Shown in pieces: positions 7,296-14,896 of a DNA stretch of 16,381 bases (positions are counted from its first letter, which is position 1; each line of letters opens with the position of its first letter). The DNA comes from Verrucomicrobia bacterium UBA1263 (GTDB lineage Bacteria > Verrucomicrobiota > Verrucomicrobiia > Limisphaerales > UBA1412): the NCBI GenBank assembly GCA_002308515.1, contig DBVN01000069.1:1-16381 (forward strand), written 5' to 3'. The position numbers and the translations under genes are program-made. The notes beneath the pieces were generated by a model. It saw only the letters and a list, made by a program, of their open reading frames with translations, was not told the DNA's origin and did not search any database.

Positions 7296-7314
7296 GAAAG
7301 GTGAGAATAAGAGT

Positions 7315-7827
7315 ATGAAAAAACTGATGATTATCGCGTTAGCAGCTGTCTCTGCCGCAACGATGTATGCCCAGGGTACAGTCAGAATGGTCTCCAAAAA
7401 TCCTGTTACCTACGGTCCCTACATGTGCGGTTACTTGGGTGTTCCAGAGGGTACCAAAGTTGGTAGTGAACTTAATGCGTACCTCATATATGAGAATCAA
7501 GTCATGGCTGTTCAGCCTTTTGCAATGAATTCTGATGGAACTCCCTCTGGTTTGGTAAAAGGTGATGTTGTTGTTACCCCTCTTCCGGCCGGTACGGTGG
7601 TATCAGATTTGACAGTACAAGCTTTTTCCTGGGAACATTTTCTTCCTTTTTGGTTGTATGAATCTGCTCCATTCTCCTATACGACCGGGGATCCTGCTGA
7701 TCCAACCAAGCAACCTGATTCAGTGCTGAACTTTGAATCTTTCATAGTGGAATGTCCTGAGCCAACAACGATTGCTCTGGGTATCCTGGGACTGAGCAGT
7801 CTGCTCGTTCTCCGTCGGCGTGACTAA
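7315..7827 (+). CDS. PEP-CTERM sorting-domain protein, copy 1
   Basis: This 170-residue protein has a signal peptide (MKKLMIIALAAVSAATMYAQ) and a C-terminal PEP-CTERM signal: C-PEP-TT, a hydrophobic helix, then RRRD. Such proteins are exported and processed by an exosortase; none is encoded here. The middle part is a short beta-rich region of unknown function. It is paralogous over its whole length to the next gene, sharing GTV-MVSKN, TKVGSE, QPFAM, LKGD- or VKGD-type, TPLP and APFSY-TGDPA blocks. The start at 7315 is used because the upstream extension to 7282 is charged and would spoil the signal peptide. Possible roles are an envelope or matrix component. Confidence 0.85.
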   Translation: MKKLMIIALAAVSAATMYAQGTVRMVSKNPVTYGPYMCGYLGVPEGTKVGSELNAYLIYENQVMAVQPFAMNSDGTPSGLVKGDVVVTPLPAGTVVSDLTVQAFSWEHFLPFWLYESAPFSYTTGDPADPTKQPDSVLNFESFIVECPEPTTIALGILGLSSLLVLRRRD

Positions 7828-7843
7828 TTCACCGTAAAAAACT

Positions 7844-8335
7844 ATGAAAAAACTGATGATTATCGCGTTAGCAGTTGCCTCTGCCGCAACGATGTATGCA
7901 CAAGGGACAGTCAGCATGGTCTCTAAGAATGCGGTTTACTATGGTCCCTACGCGGGTGCTCTCGCGGGTACAAAAGTTGGTAGTGAGTGTGCTGCTGCTC
8001 TCATGTATGAAGGTCAGGTTATGTTTACTCAGCCTTTTGCTATGAGCCCCAAGGGAGAACCCACCGGCAAGCTGAAAGGTGATATTGTCACCACACCACT
8101 GCCTCCCGGTACATTGGTGGAGGGGCTAACAGTAAAAGCTTATAATATCTATGGACTTTTTTATCCTGCCGAATCTGCACCATTCTCCTATAGAACCGGT
8201 GATCCAGCTACTATGGCGGCACCTGAGGCTACGCTAAATTACGAATCTTTTGTAATCGATTGTCCTGAACCAACTACGATCGCTCTGGGTATCTTGGGGC
8301 TGGGCAGTCTGTTTATTTTCCGCCGTCGTAACTAA
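7844..8335 (+). CDS. PEP-CTERM sorting-domain protein, copy 2
   Basis: The 163-residue paralogue of the preceding gene starts 16 bases after its stop, so the two are almost certainly co-transcribed. It has the same signal peptide and the same end, C-PEP-TT followed by a hydrophobic segment and RRRN. The first 31 nucleotides of the two genes are identical, while their central parts differ much more. No Shine-Dalgarno sequence lies in the 16-base spacer. The function is unknown. The gene converges on the adenosyltransferase gene with only 15 bases between the stops and no visible terminator. Confidence 0.85.
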   Translation: MKKLMIIALAVASAATMYAQGTVSMVSKNAVYYGPYAGALAGTKVGSECAAALMYEGQVMFTQPFAMSPKGEPTGKLKGDIVTTPLPPGTLVEGLTVKAYNIYGLFYPAESAPFSYRTGDPATMAAPEATLNYESFVIDCPEPTTIALGILGLGSLFIFRRRN

Positions 8336-8350
8336 TTTAACGACTTAATG

Positions 8351-8911
8351 TCAGTCATGGACGACCTGAGCGATAAGCCAGATCAGGTCGGAAAGCCGAT
8401 TGAGGTAAACCGTGAGGAGGGACATATTCTTCCTCGCGGTTTCATTTTTGCTCAGAGCTTCTTTATCCGCCTCTAACACCGCCCAAAGCGACCTTTCGGC
8501 ACGGCGGCAAACGGTGCGCGCCAGATGGAGAGCCGCGGTCACACGATCCTCTCCCGGCACAGACCAATCCCAGGAACCGGGATCCTGAAGCTGTTCCAGC
8601 TGCCGGATATATTCTTCCAGCCGGGAGATATGTTCCTGAGTGATCAGCTTATGAGGCCGGGACAGATGCCGTTCCCATTCCCCCGGCAGGATCATGATCT
8701 CGCCCATGAGGAGGATCAGATCTTTCTGGGATCCTAAAAGGATATTCTTTTCTTCGCGGGCATCGGGCATGAGTGAACGAGCCACGCCTATCGCCGCGCT
8801 GAGTTCGTCCACAGTCCCGCAAGACTGGACACGTAAATCGGTTTTGGGGACCCGTGTTCCGTAAAACAGCGAGGTCATTCCTTCATCCCCTGTTTTTGTT
8901 GTGATACTCAT
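8351..8911 (-). CDS. pduO: PduO-type corrinoid adenosyltransferase (cob(I)alamin adenosyltransferase)
   Basis: The enzyme transfers the adenosyl group of ATP to reduced corrinoid, giving adenosylcobalamin. At 186 residues it has the usual length of the PduO/MMAB family. Family motifs are visible: KTGDEGMTSL (6-15) for ATP binding, TDLRV with GTVDEL (24-37), the signature ARTVCRRAER (131-140), and the C-terminal helix YLNRLSDLIW (169-178). Its ATG overlaps the glnD stop codon as ATGA, so the two are translated from one mRNA. No other cobalamin gene is nearby, suggesting use of salvaged or imported corrinoid; that is an inference. Confidence 0.92.
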   Translation of the reverse strand: MSITTKTGDEGMTSLFYGTRVPKTDLRVQSCGTVDELSAAIGVARSLMPDAREEKNILLGSQKDLILLMGEIMILPGEWERHLSRPHKLITQEHISRLEEYIRQLEQLQDPGSWDWSVPGEDRVTAALHLARTVCRRAERSLWAVLEADKEALSKNETARKNMSLLTVYLNRLSDLIWLIAQVVHD

Positions 8912-11715
8912 ATCTCGTTTTCTTTTAGTTTCTTGCCCTGAGCTGCCTTGAGTTTCAGGTTTTCGATGGCCTGCCGCAGGACCGTTTCGATGGTGCGGAG
9001 GCGATCCGCCTGGATGATTTTATTGCCGATGCAGTCCGTAATCAAGAACCGGTCAATGGCCACGCCCTTTTCGGTAAAGCTGTGGGAAGCCACGATATCC
9101 GTCCCCAGCCGTGAGAGGGCTCGTGTCAGCGTGTAGAGCAGGCCGATAAAGTCTTCGGTCTGGATCTGGACGACCGTGTACTTGCGCGCGGACTCCTGAT
9201 CGAAAGAGACTTCGGTCGGGAAGCTGAAGTGTTCCTGCGGGATCGGCTCAAAGGAGGGGCGGTTCTTATAGCGTTTCTCCACAAGCTCTTCCAGATTAAC
9301 CGCGTCCATCAGGGCGCGATCCAGTATCACCGCGAATTCCTTGCGGCAGCGCTCCGTGGGCAGGTCGGACTCCTCCGCGTTCAGCACATGGAACGTGTTC
9401 AGCGAGATGCCGTCCTGACGCATGAAGATCTGAGCGTTGAAAATGGTCAGACCGCTGGCGGTCAGGGCTCCGCAGATCTTGTTGAAAAGTCCCCTCTGGT
9501 GATAGGCGCAGATCGTCACACGGGAACAGCCCTGATGCAGAAGCCTCTCCCAGTTGATCTTGGCCGTCGGGATGGATGACGGATCGGCGGCGGGTCCCCT
9601 CTTCAGCCCGCGGATCATTTCCAGATGGCGCGCGATCTGCCGGGCCGGAAAGACCCGGTGATAGCGGTGCGTCATCAGATTCAGATGCTCGTCCACCTCA
9701 TCCCACGTGAATCCGCCGCCGCACTTCTGCGAGATGTCGCGGATGAGTTTGCGCCTCTGCCGGACAGTCTCGATGACTTCCGCCTCGCCGCGCGGATCGG
9801 AAAAACAGCGCGTGACACTATTGTAGATAGACCAGAGGAGCAGTTCTTTGTAGCCAGTCCAGAGTTCCCGGCTGGTGCCCAGCGTATCCGCGAAGGAGAG
9901 CAGAAGCAGCAGTTTCAGGCGTTCGGGCGTTTCGACCCGGTCGGCCACCTCCTGTATCACGGACGGGTCATAAATATCTTTACGCGAGGCGATCTCGAAC
10001 AGGTAAAGGTGATTCTCGACCAGAAAAAGAAGCAGTTCCGTATCGGTCTCGGAGAGCCCGATACGCTCAGCCACCTGGCGCGCCAGTTCTCTGGATACGA
10101 TCTCATGGGGTTTTCTGCTGTGCTGACCTTTGCCCACATCATGTAGCAGCAAAGCCAGATAGAGGATGTGAGGGTTCTCGATCTTCTGGAAAATATCCTC
10201 AAACTGCGAATAGGGCATCCCCGTTGCCTGCCAGACATGGTCCAGCTCTTCGATGCACATCAGCGTATGTTCGTCCACGGTATAGCGATGAAAGAACTCA
10301 TGCTGCACCAGACAGGTCAGCTTGTCGAATTCCGGCAGATAATCCCCCAGCAGTCCGGTCTCGTGCATCAGCCGCAGAACGGGAGCCACCGAGCCGCGCT
10401 GGTGCAGGATATCCAGAAAAGTATCTCGAACCAAAGCGTTTCTGCGGAAAGCATCGTTGCTCAGCGATTCCAGACCGCGCAGGTGATGGATCAGATCCGG
10501 ATGCAGAGCCAGTCCGCGCTGCTGGGCGACCAGGAACAGACGCATCAGACGGCCGGGATCCCGCTTGAAAACAGAGGTCTTGGGCGAACGGATCCAGCCG
10601 TTGACGACTTTGAAGCCATCAATGCTGTAGCTTTTGCGGCGGATGAGCGAAGTCAGCGAAGGCAGGATCCCCTTCTCCGGCGCCAGCGCGAATCTCTGCT
10701 CCAATGTCCGCGAGATCAGGTAGATATTGCGCATGTGCGTATAGAGCGTCTGCATGAATTTCTCGATGCGGAGCCGCGGGGATTTGTCCGCGTAGCCCAG
10801 ATGGGTCGCCACGGTCGGCTGGGAGGACTTGAACAGGATGTCGGTCGCGCGGTTGTTCAGGTAATGCAGTTCATTGCGGACACGCAACAGGAAGTCGTGA
10901 GCCTTGCGCAGCTGGGAAAGTTCACGCCCGGTCAGGTAGCCGCTTTTGTGCAGGTCTTCCAGGTTCCAGGTGTGCAGTTTGAACCACGCAAGCCAGATCA
11001 GGTTATGAAAATCACGCAGACCGCCGCAGCCGTTCTTCAGGTTCGGCTCCAGCATCGTGGGCGAAGCTCCGTATTTCTCGTGCCGGAGCAGCTGATCCCG
11101 CTGGCGGTCTTTGACATACTCCTTCTCATGGTGTTTGATGCACTCCTGAAAGACACGTTTTTGCAGTTCCAGATAGAGCTGACGATTGCCCACGATGCGG
11201 CGTGTCTCGATCAGGGAAGTCTTGGCCAGCATGTCCCGGTTGGCCAGCTCCACGCATTCATCCAGCGTGCGGACAGAGTGCCCCACGCTCAGGTGCAGAT
11301 CATAAAGCGTATAGAGAAGCTGCTGATTGGCCAGCTCCATAAAAGGATGGGCTTGGCTCAATTCGCCGTCATGCAGAAGCATCAGGTCGATATCTGAGCA
11401 GGGATTCAGCTCACGGCGACCATAACTGCCCAGCGCGATCAGGGTCACCGCCGGTATCTTCTTCTTGCCGTATGTCTTCTGATAAAGACGGCGGATGCTT
11501 TGGCAGATCTGCACCAGCATCCCGTCCAGCACACGTGTCTGGGCGCGACAGACTTCCAAACCAGATCGTCCCTCATTATGAAGCGCCAGGAGCCGCTGCC
11601 GCCAGTATTTCATATAACGCCGGTAGCGTGCTATCTCGTCATGCGGACAGCACCCGTCGGGAAGCGTTAAACGCTCTCTGGCAGTCTCGTCTATGGTTTC
11701 CAATAAGGTCTTCAC
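8908..11715 (-). CDS. glnD: GlnD: bifunctional [protein-PII] uridylyltransferase / uridylyl-removing enzyme
   Basis: GlnD modifies PII proteins according to glutamine level and so controls nitrogen assimilation. The 935-residue product has the complete domain order: nucleotidyltransferase domain with GSYGRREL (96-103) and the metal-binding SDID (107-110), the linker helical domain, an HD hydrolase domain with LLHDVGKG near 520-530, and two C-terminal ACT domains at about 730-800 and 843-915 that sense glutamine. Length and motifs are normal, so both activities are expected. The start is GTG at 11715; the only nearby upstream ATG is followed by an in-frame TAA. No clear Shine-Dalgarno sequence is present. 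No PII gene or glutamine synthetase gene lies in the window. Confidence 0.95.
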   Translation of the reverse strand: MKTLLETIDETARERLTLPDGCCPHDEIARYRRYMKYWRQRLLALHNEGRSGLEVCRAQTRVLDGMLVQICQSIRRLYQKTYGKKKIPAVTLIALGSYGRRELNPCSDIDLMLLHDGELSQAHPFMELANQQLLYTLYDLHLSVGHSVRTLDECVELANRDMLAKTSLIETRRIVGNRQLYLELQKRVFQECIKHHEKEYVKDRQRDQLLRHEKYGASPTMLEPNLKNGCGGLRDFHNLIWLAWFKLHTWNLEDLHKSGYLTGRELSQLRKAHDFLLRVRNELHYLNNRATDILFKSSQPTVATHLGYADKSPRLRIEKFMQTLYTHMRNIYLISRTLEQRFALAPEKGILPSLTSLIRRKSYSIDGFKVVNGWIRSPKTSVFKRDPGRLMRLFLVAQQRGLALHPDLIHHLRGLESLSNDAFRRNALVRDTFLDILHQRGSVAPVLRLMHETGLLGDYLPEFDKLTCLVQHEFFHRYTVDEHTLMCIEELDHVWQATGMPYSQFEDIFQKIENPHILYLALLLHDVGKGQHSRKPHEIVSRELARQVAERIGLSETDTELLLFLVENHLYLFEIASRKDIYDPSVIQEVADRVETPERLKLLLLLSFADTLGTSRELWTGYKELLLWSIYNSVTRCFSDPRGEAEVIETVRQRRKLIRDISQKCGGGFTWDEVDEHLNLMTHRYHRVFPARQIARHLEMIRGLKRGPAADPSSIPTAKINWERLLHQGCSRVTICAYHQRGLFNKICGALTASGLTIFNAQIFMRQDGISLNTFHVLNAEESDLPTERCRKEFAVILDRALMDAVNLEELVEKRYKNRPSFEPIPQEHFSFPTEVSFDQESARKYTVVQIQTEDFIGLLYTLTRALSRLGTDIVASHSFTEKGVAIDRFLITDCIGNKIIQADRLRTIETVLRQAIENLKLKAAQGKKLKENEI

Positions 11716-11745
11716 TTACGCTGGGAACATTTTCGGCGCTTTTCC

Positions 11746-11774
11746 TTGATTATTCAATCCTAAAATGCTAGGCT
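11746..11774 (+). promoter_or_regulatory. Candidate extended -10 promoter of the esterase operon
   Basis: TTGATT (11746-11751) and TAGGCT (11769-11774) are 17 bases apart, and the -10 is preceded by TGC, an extended -10 feature. Both hexamers are imperfect. A start near 11781 leaves an 18-base leader before the ATG at 11799. The 83-base gap is shared with the divergent glnD. Confidence 0.35.
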
Positions 11775-11798
11775 TCACCCGTATTGCGCTGATTTGTC

Positions 11799-13043
11799 AT
11801 GAATGCATATTTAACAGGAATGATCGCCGGGTTAGCCCTGGGGGTAACAGCTATGGCTGAGAATACAAACACTTTTCAAGGTTCCGTTGAGCTGCCGGAT
11901 GTACTCCGGGCTCAGGATGGAAAGGTCATCCAGACTCTCAATGACTGGGAAAAGATCCGTAAACCGGAGTTGATGAAAACCTTCACTGAACAGATGTACG
12001 GTGTCATGCCCGGCAAGCCGGAATCCATCGAATACGATGTCTTTGAAAGCAGCACGAACGCGATGAACGGTCTGGCCACACGCAAGCAGATCGCCATCAA
12101 GATGAAGAACGCCGGCAAGGAAACTTCGGTGGATCTGCTGCTGTACGTTCCCAACGAACAAAAAGCTCCCGCGCCGCTCATCATGTGCCTGAACTTCAAG
12201 GGCAATCACGCCACTACGGACGATCCGGCGGTGAAGGTCTGCGAAAAACCGATCCACTCCGACCGGAAAGAACCCTATGCCCGGAATGAAGCCGCCGAGC
12301 GCTGGCCATACGAGATGATCCTCAAGCGAGGCTATGCCATCGCCACGATGTGCCACGGGGATATCGTCACGGACAGCAAAGGCCCCATGAACAACTATGT
12401 TTTCTCGCTTTTCCCGGAACTGCAAAACCGTCCCGATAATTTCACGGCCATCGGTGCCTGGGCCTGGACGCTCTCCCGCGCGCTGGATTATCTGGTCACC
12501 CTGCCGGAGATCAATCCCAAGCAGCTTACGGTCGTAGGCCATTCCCGTCTGGGCAAGACCGCTCTCTGGTGCGGAGCCAATGATCCCCGGTTCACGGTGG
12601 TCATCAGCAATGATTCCGGCGAAGGCGGCGCGGCTCTGAGCCGCCGGATGCAGGGCGAAACGATCGCCGACCTCTGCCGCAACTTCCCCTACTGGTTCTG
12701 CAAGAATTATCAGCAGTACGTGGGACACGACAAGGAAATGCCGTTCGACCAGCATGAGCTGATCTCCCTGATCGCGCCGCGTCACGTCTATGTGGCCAGC
12801 GCCAGCGAGGATGCCTGGGCTGATCCCGAAGGCGAGTTCACCAGTCTGAAGCTGGCAAATCCGGTCTTTAAGATCTACGGCATCCAGAACGCGCTGCCCG
12901 CGGACAAGATGCCGGAAGTCGAGAAGCCTGTCCACGGTTACAACGGTTACCATCTGCGCGCCGGCAAGCACAATATCATCGCCTACGACTGGGGCAATTA
13001 TCTCCAGTTCCTGGATGAACACTTTGGCAGAACTCAAAAATAA
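11799..13043 (+). CDS. CE15-type glucuronoyl esterase-like secreted alpha/beta hydrolase
   Basis: The 414-residue protein has a signal peptide ending AMA-E21 and the fold motifs of carbohydrate esterase family 15. The nucleophile elbow is GHSRLGK (247-253) with Ser249. It is followed by SNDSGEGGAALSRR with Glu275, a candidate acid, and SASEDAW with Glu337-Asp338. His391 in RAGKHNIIAYDW is the probable catalytic histidine. CE15 enzymes split the ester between 4-O-methyl-glucuronic acid of xylan and lignin alcohols; many bacterial homologues are annotated as acetylxylan esterases. The triad looks complete, so activity is likely, but the exact ester is inferred. It is the first gene of an operon with two secreted paralogues, nine bases before the next start. 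Confidence 0.85.
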   Translation: MNAYLTGMIAGLALGVTAMAENTNTFQGSVELPDVLRAQDGKVIQTLNDWEKIRKPELMKTFTEQMYGVMPGKPESIEYDVFESSTNAMNGLATRKQIAIKMKNAGKETSVDLLLYVPNEQKAPAPLIMCLNFKGNHATTDDPAVKVCEKPIHSDRKEPYARNEAAERWPYEMILKRGYAIATMCHGDIVTDSKGPMNNYVFSLFPELQNRPDNFTAIGAWAWTLSRALDYLVTLPEINPKQLTVVGHSRLGKTALWCGANDPRFTVVISNDSGEGGAALSRRMQGETIADLCRNFPYWFCKNYQQYVGHDKEMPFDQHELISLIAPRHVYVASASEDAWADPEGEFTSLKLANPVFKIYGIQNALPADKMPEVEKPVHGYNGYHLRAGKHNIIAYDWGNYLQFLDEHFGRTQK

Positions 13044-13052
13044 GGCTTTAGT

Positions 13053-13946
13053 ATGAAAAGCAATATCATTAAAAAAGGTTTGATCGCTCTGGCCGCTTTC
13101 GCTCTCACGGGGCTGATGGTCCAGGCCGATACCATTGATATTTACCCCGCAAGGGAAAAAGCTAAAAACAGCAAGCTCCGGCAGTATAATGACTATACCG
13201 ACGTAGGCTACTCCAAACCCACTCCCTGGGAATGCGCCCAGGGGCTCTGCTGCGACGGCAAGTATTATTACTTTGCCGGACACCATGACCGGACGGGCGA
13301 GCTTTCCGATATCCACAAGATCCGCATGAGCGACAATGTGGAGGTTGCCTGCTTCGAGAAACAAGCGCCGCGCCACAGTCCCGGCATTGACTGGAATGAG
13401 TACAACGATACCATCATCGCCTGCTGCTACGGCAAAAAGCTGACCCCGTGCGTCTGGGAGCTGGACAAGAACACCGGCAAAGCCATCGGCAAATGGGACT
13501 GCCCGGAAGTCGGCCACAAGGCCGGCGGTCTGATCGCCTGGGAAAAGAAGAACGACATCATCCTGCTGACCTCCATTGATAACAGTCCGCACATCGCCTT
13601 CACACGCATGACGCTGCTGCCGGACGGCAAGTTCAAGGAGAACGGCACCTGGTACTATGAAGGTCCGAATCTGGGCGTGCCTCAGGGCATGGACTTCAAG
13701 GACGGTCGCGTCTGGTTCCTGGCCGACGCGGGCAAGACTGTTCTGGAAAATCCTCACGTCATCTATGTGCTGAAGCTGAACCGCGACAAGACCGTCTCAG
13801 TGGAAAAACAGTATCAGGTGGACTTTCACACGGAGACTGAAGGTCTGACCTTTGACAAGAAAGGCCATCTGTACTTCGGATCGGCGGAAGAGAAGATCTA
13901 CCGCATTGACGCCAAGTACAAGAAAATGAAACCCTGGAAAGAATAA
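13053..13946 (+). CDS. Secreted beta-propeller-like protein, paralogue 1
   Basis: The 297-residue product has a signal peptide ending VQA-D26. I do not recognise a named family. Repeated short strands with DG turns (CDGKYYY, KDGRVWF, KKGHLYF) suggest a beta-propeller of the SMP-30/arylesterase type; this is an inference. Compared with the next gene it shares WECAQGLC, AGH-DRT, DIHKIR, VWE-DKN, LGVPQGMD, LADAGKT, ETEGLT and EKIY. The conserved His, Asp and Glu residues in AGH-DR, QGMD and ETEGL are candidate metal or active-site ligands. It sits nine bases after the CE15-like gene and has only a weak AAGG before its start. It could be a lactonase, esterase or carbohydrate-binding partner. Confidence 0.75.
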   Translation: MKSNIIKKGLIALAAFALTGLMVQADTIDIYPAREKAKNSKLRQYNDYTDVGYSKPTPWECAQGLCCDGKYYYFAGHHDRTGELSDIHKIRMSDNVEVACFEKQAPRHSPGIDWNEYNDTIIACCYGKKLTPCVWELDKNTGKAIGKWDCPEVGHKAGGLIAWEKKNDIILLTSIDNSPHIAFTRMTLLPDGKFKENGTWYYEGPNLGVPQGMDFKDGRVWFLADAGKTVLENPHVIYVLKLNRDKTVSVEKQYQVDFHTETEGLTFDKKGHLYFGSAEEKIYRIDAKYKKMKPWKE

Positions 13947-13958
13947 TCTTATAAAATC

Positions 13959-14810
13959 ATGAAAAATTCGTTTTATTTAACCGCTCTGGCTGCCTGCGCG
14001 CTGTTCTGCACCGCGGCTCAGGCCGAAGACAACATCATCTACAACTCCTGGCGCGATGTCGGCTATGTAAAGACGACCAACTGGGAATGCGCCCAGGGAC
14101 TCTGCACCGACGGCATCTATTACTACTACGCCGGACACAACGACCGCACCAAGGAAAACGCCGACATCCATAAGATCCGCGTCTTCGATAACAAGGAAGT
14201 GGCCGTCTTCTCCCGGAAAGGTCCCATGCACAGCGCCGAGCTGCTCTGGTATATCCCCCATGATTCCATTCTGGGATGCTCCGGCGGCAACGGTCGCAAG
14301 CCGTTCGTCTGGGAAGTGGACAAGAACAACGGCAACACTCTGAACAAATGGGATTTCGAGGGCATGGGCGAGAACGGCGGCGCGCTGATCGCCTGGGTCG
14401 CGAATGACGACATCATCGTGTTCACCTCCAGCCAGGACGGAGCCCGCGTCGCTTTCACCAAGGTGACTCTCCAGCCGGAAGGCAAATTCATTGACCACGG
14501 CACCTGGAGCTATTCCAAGACCGATCTGGGTGTGCCTCAGGGCATGGACTACCGCGACGGTTTCATCTACTATCTGGCCGATGCCGGCAAGACGATCAAT
14601 GACAATCCCCACGCCATTTACAAGATCAAGCTCAATGACGACAAGGATAAGACCATTGACATCCAGGCCGAATACCGTATGGATCTGCATGTGGAGACCG
14701 AAGGTCTGACCATTGACTGCAAGGGCAATGTCTATTTCGGCACCGCTCAGGAAAAGATCTACAAGCTGGACGCGAAATACAACGAGCTGCTGGATTACCG
14801 CGGCAAGTAA
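13959..14810 (+). CDS. Secreted beta-propeller-like protein, paralogue 2
   Basis: The 283-residue protein has a signal peptide ending AQA-E23 and aligns along its whole length with the preceding gene, which it follows by 12 bases. The shared blocks (WECAQGLC, AGH-DRT, LGVPQGMD, LADAGKT, ETEGLT) are almost unchanged, while the N-terminal extension of about 12 residues after the signal peptide in paralogue 1 is absent. This fits duplication followed by specialisation. The cysteines also differ: paralogue 1 has C-C pairs (LCCDG, ACCYG) where this one has single cysteines. The operon ends at the strong terminator 20 bases on. Function unknown; association with the CE15-like enzyme suggests an extracellular role in polysaccharide use. 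Confidence 0.75.
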   Translation: MKNSFYLTALAACALFCTAAQAEDNIIYNSWRDVGYVKTTNWECAQGLCTDGIYYYYAGHNDRTKENADIHKIRVFDNKEVAVFSRKGPMHSAELLWYIPHDSILGCSGGNGRKPFVWEVDKNNGNTLNKWDFEGMGENGGALIAWVANDDIIVFTSSQDGARVAFTKVTLQPEGKFIDHGTWSYSKTDLGVPQGMDYRDGFIYYLADAGKTINDNPHAIYKIKLNDDKDKTIDIQAEYRMDLHVETEGLTIDCKGNVYFGTAQEKIYKLDAKYNELLDYRGK

Positions 14811-14829
14811 GATCTCACATTTACAAAAG

Positions 14830-14864
14830 ATCCCCGGAAGGTATTTCCTTTCGGGGATTTTTTT
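14830..14864 (+). terminator. Intrinsic terminator of the esterase operon
   Basis: ATCCCCGGAAGG (14830-14841) pairs along 12 bp with CCTTTCGGGGAT (14847-14858), with one G-U pair in plus-strand RNA, around the loop TATTT. Seven T residues follow (14858-14864). It could weakly serve the convergent nucleotidyltransferase gene, but the minus-strand stem has a mismatch and a shorter T-run. Confidence 0.9.
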
Positions 14865-14896
14865 CGGCAGCGCGTGCCAAAGAGAAGTTATTTTCC

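Noticed and set aside
8362..8390. 8-bp stem CGACCTGA/TCAGGTCG near the end of the adenosyltransferase gene
   Set aside because: It is inside the coding sequence, has a 13-base loop and no T-run, so it is not a supportable terminator.
10168..11397. 409-codon plus-strand open frame
   Set aside because: It is a shadow of glnD, with a Gln-, His- and Val-rich translation that is typical of antisense frames.
11832..13757. 641-codon minus-strand open frame
   Set aside because: It is antisense to the CE15-like gene and the first propeller-like gene, both of which have clear motifs and signal peptides. Its translation resembles no family.
13977..14690. 237-codon minus-strand open frame
   Set aside because: It is antisense to the second propeller-like gene, whose paralogy with its neighbour confirms the plus-strand reading.
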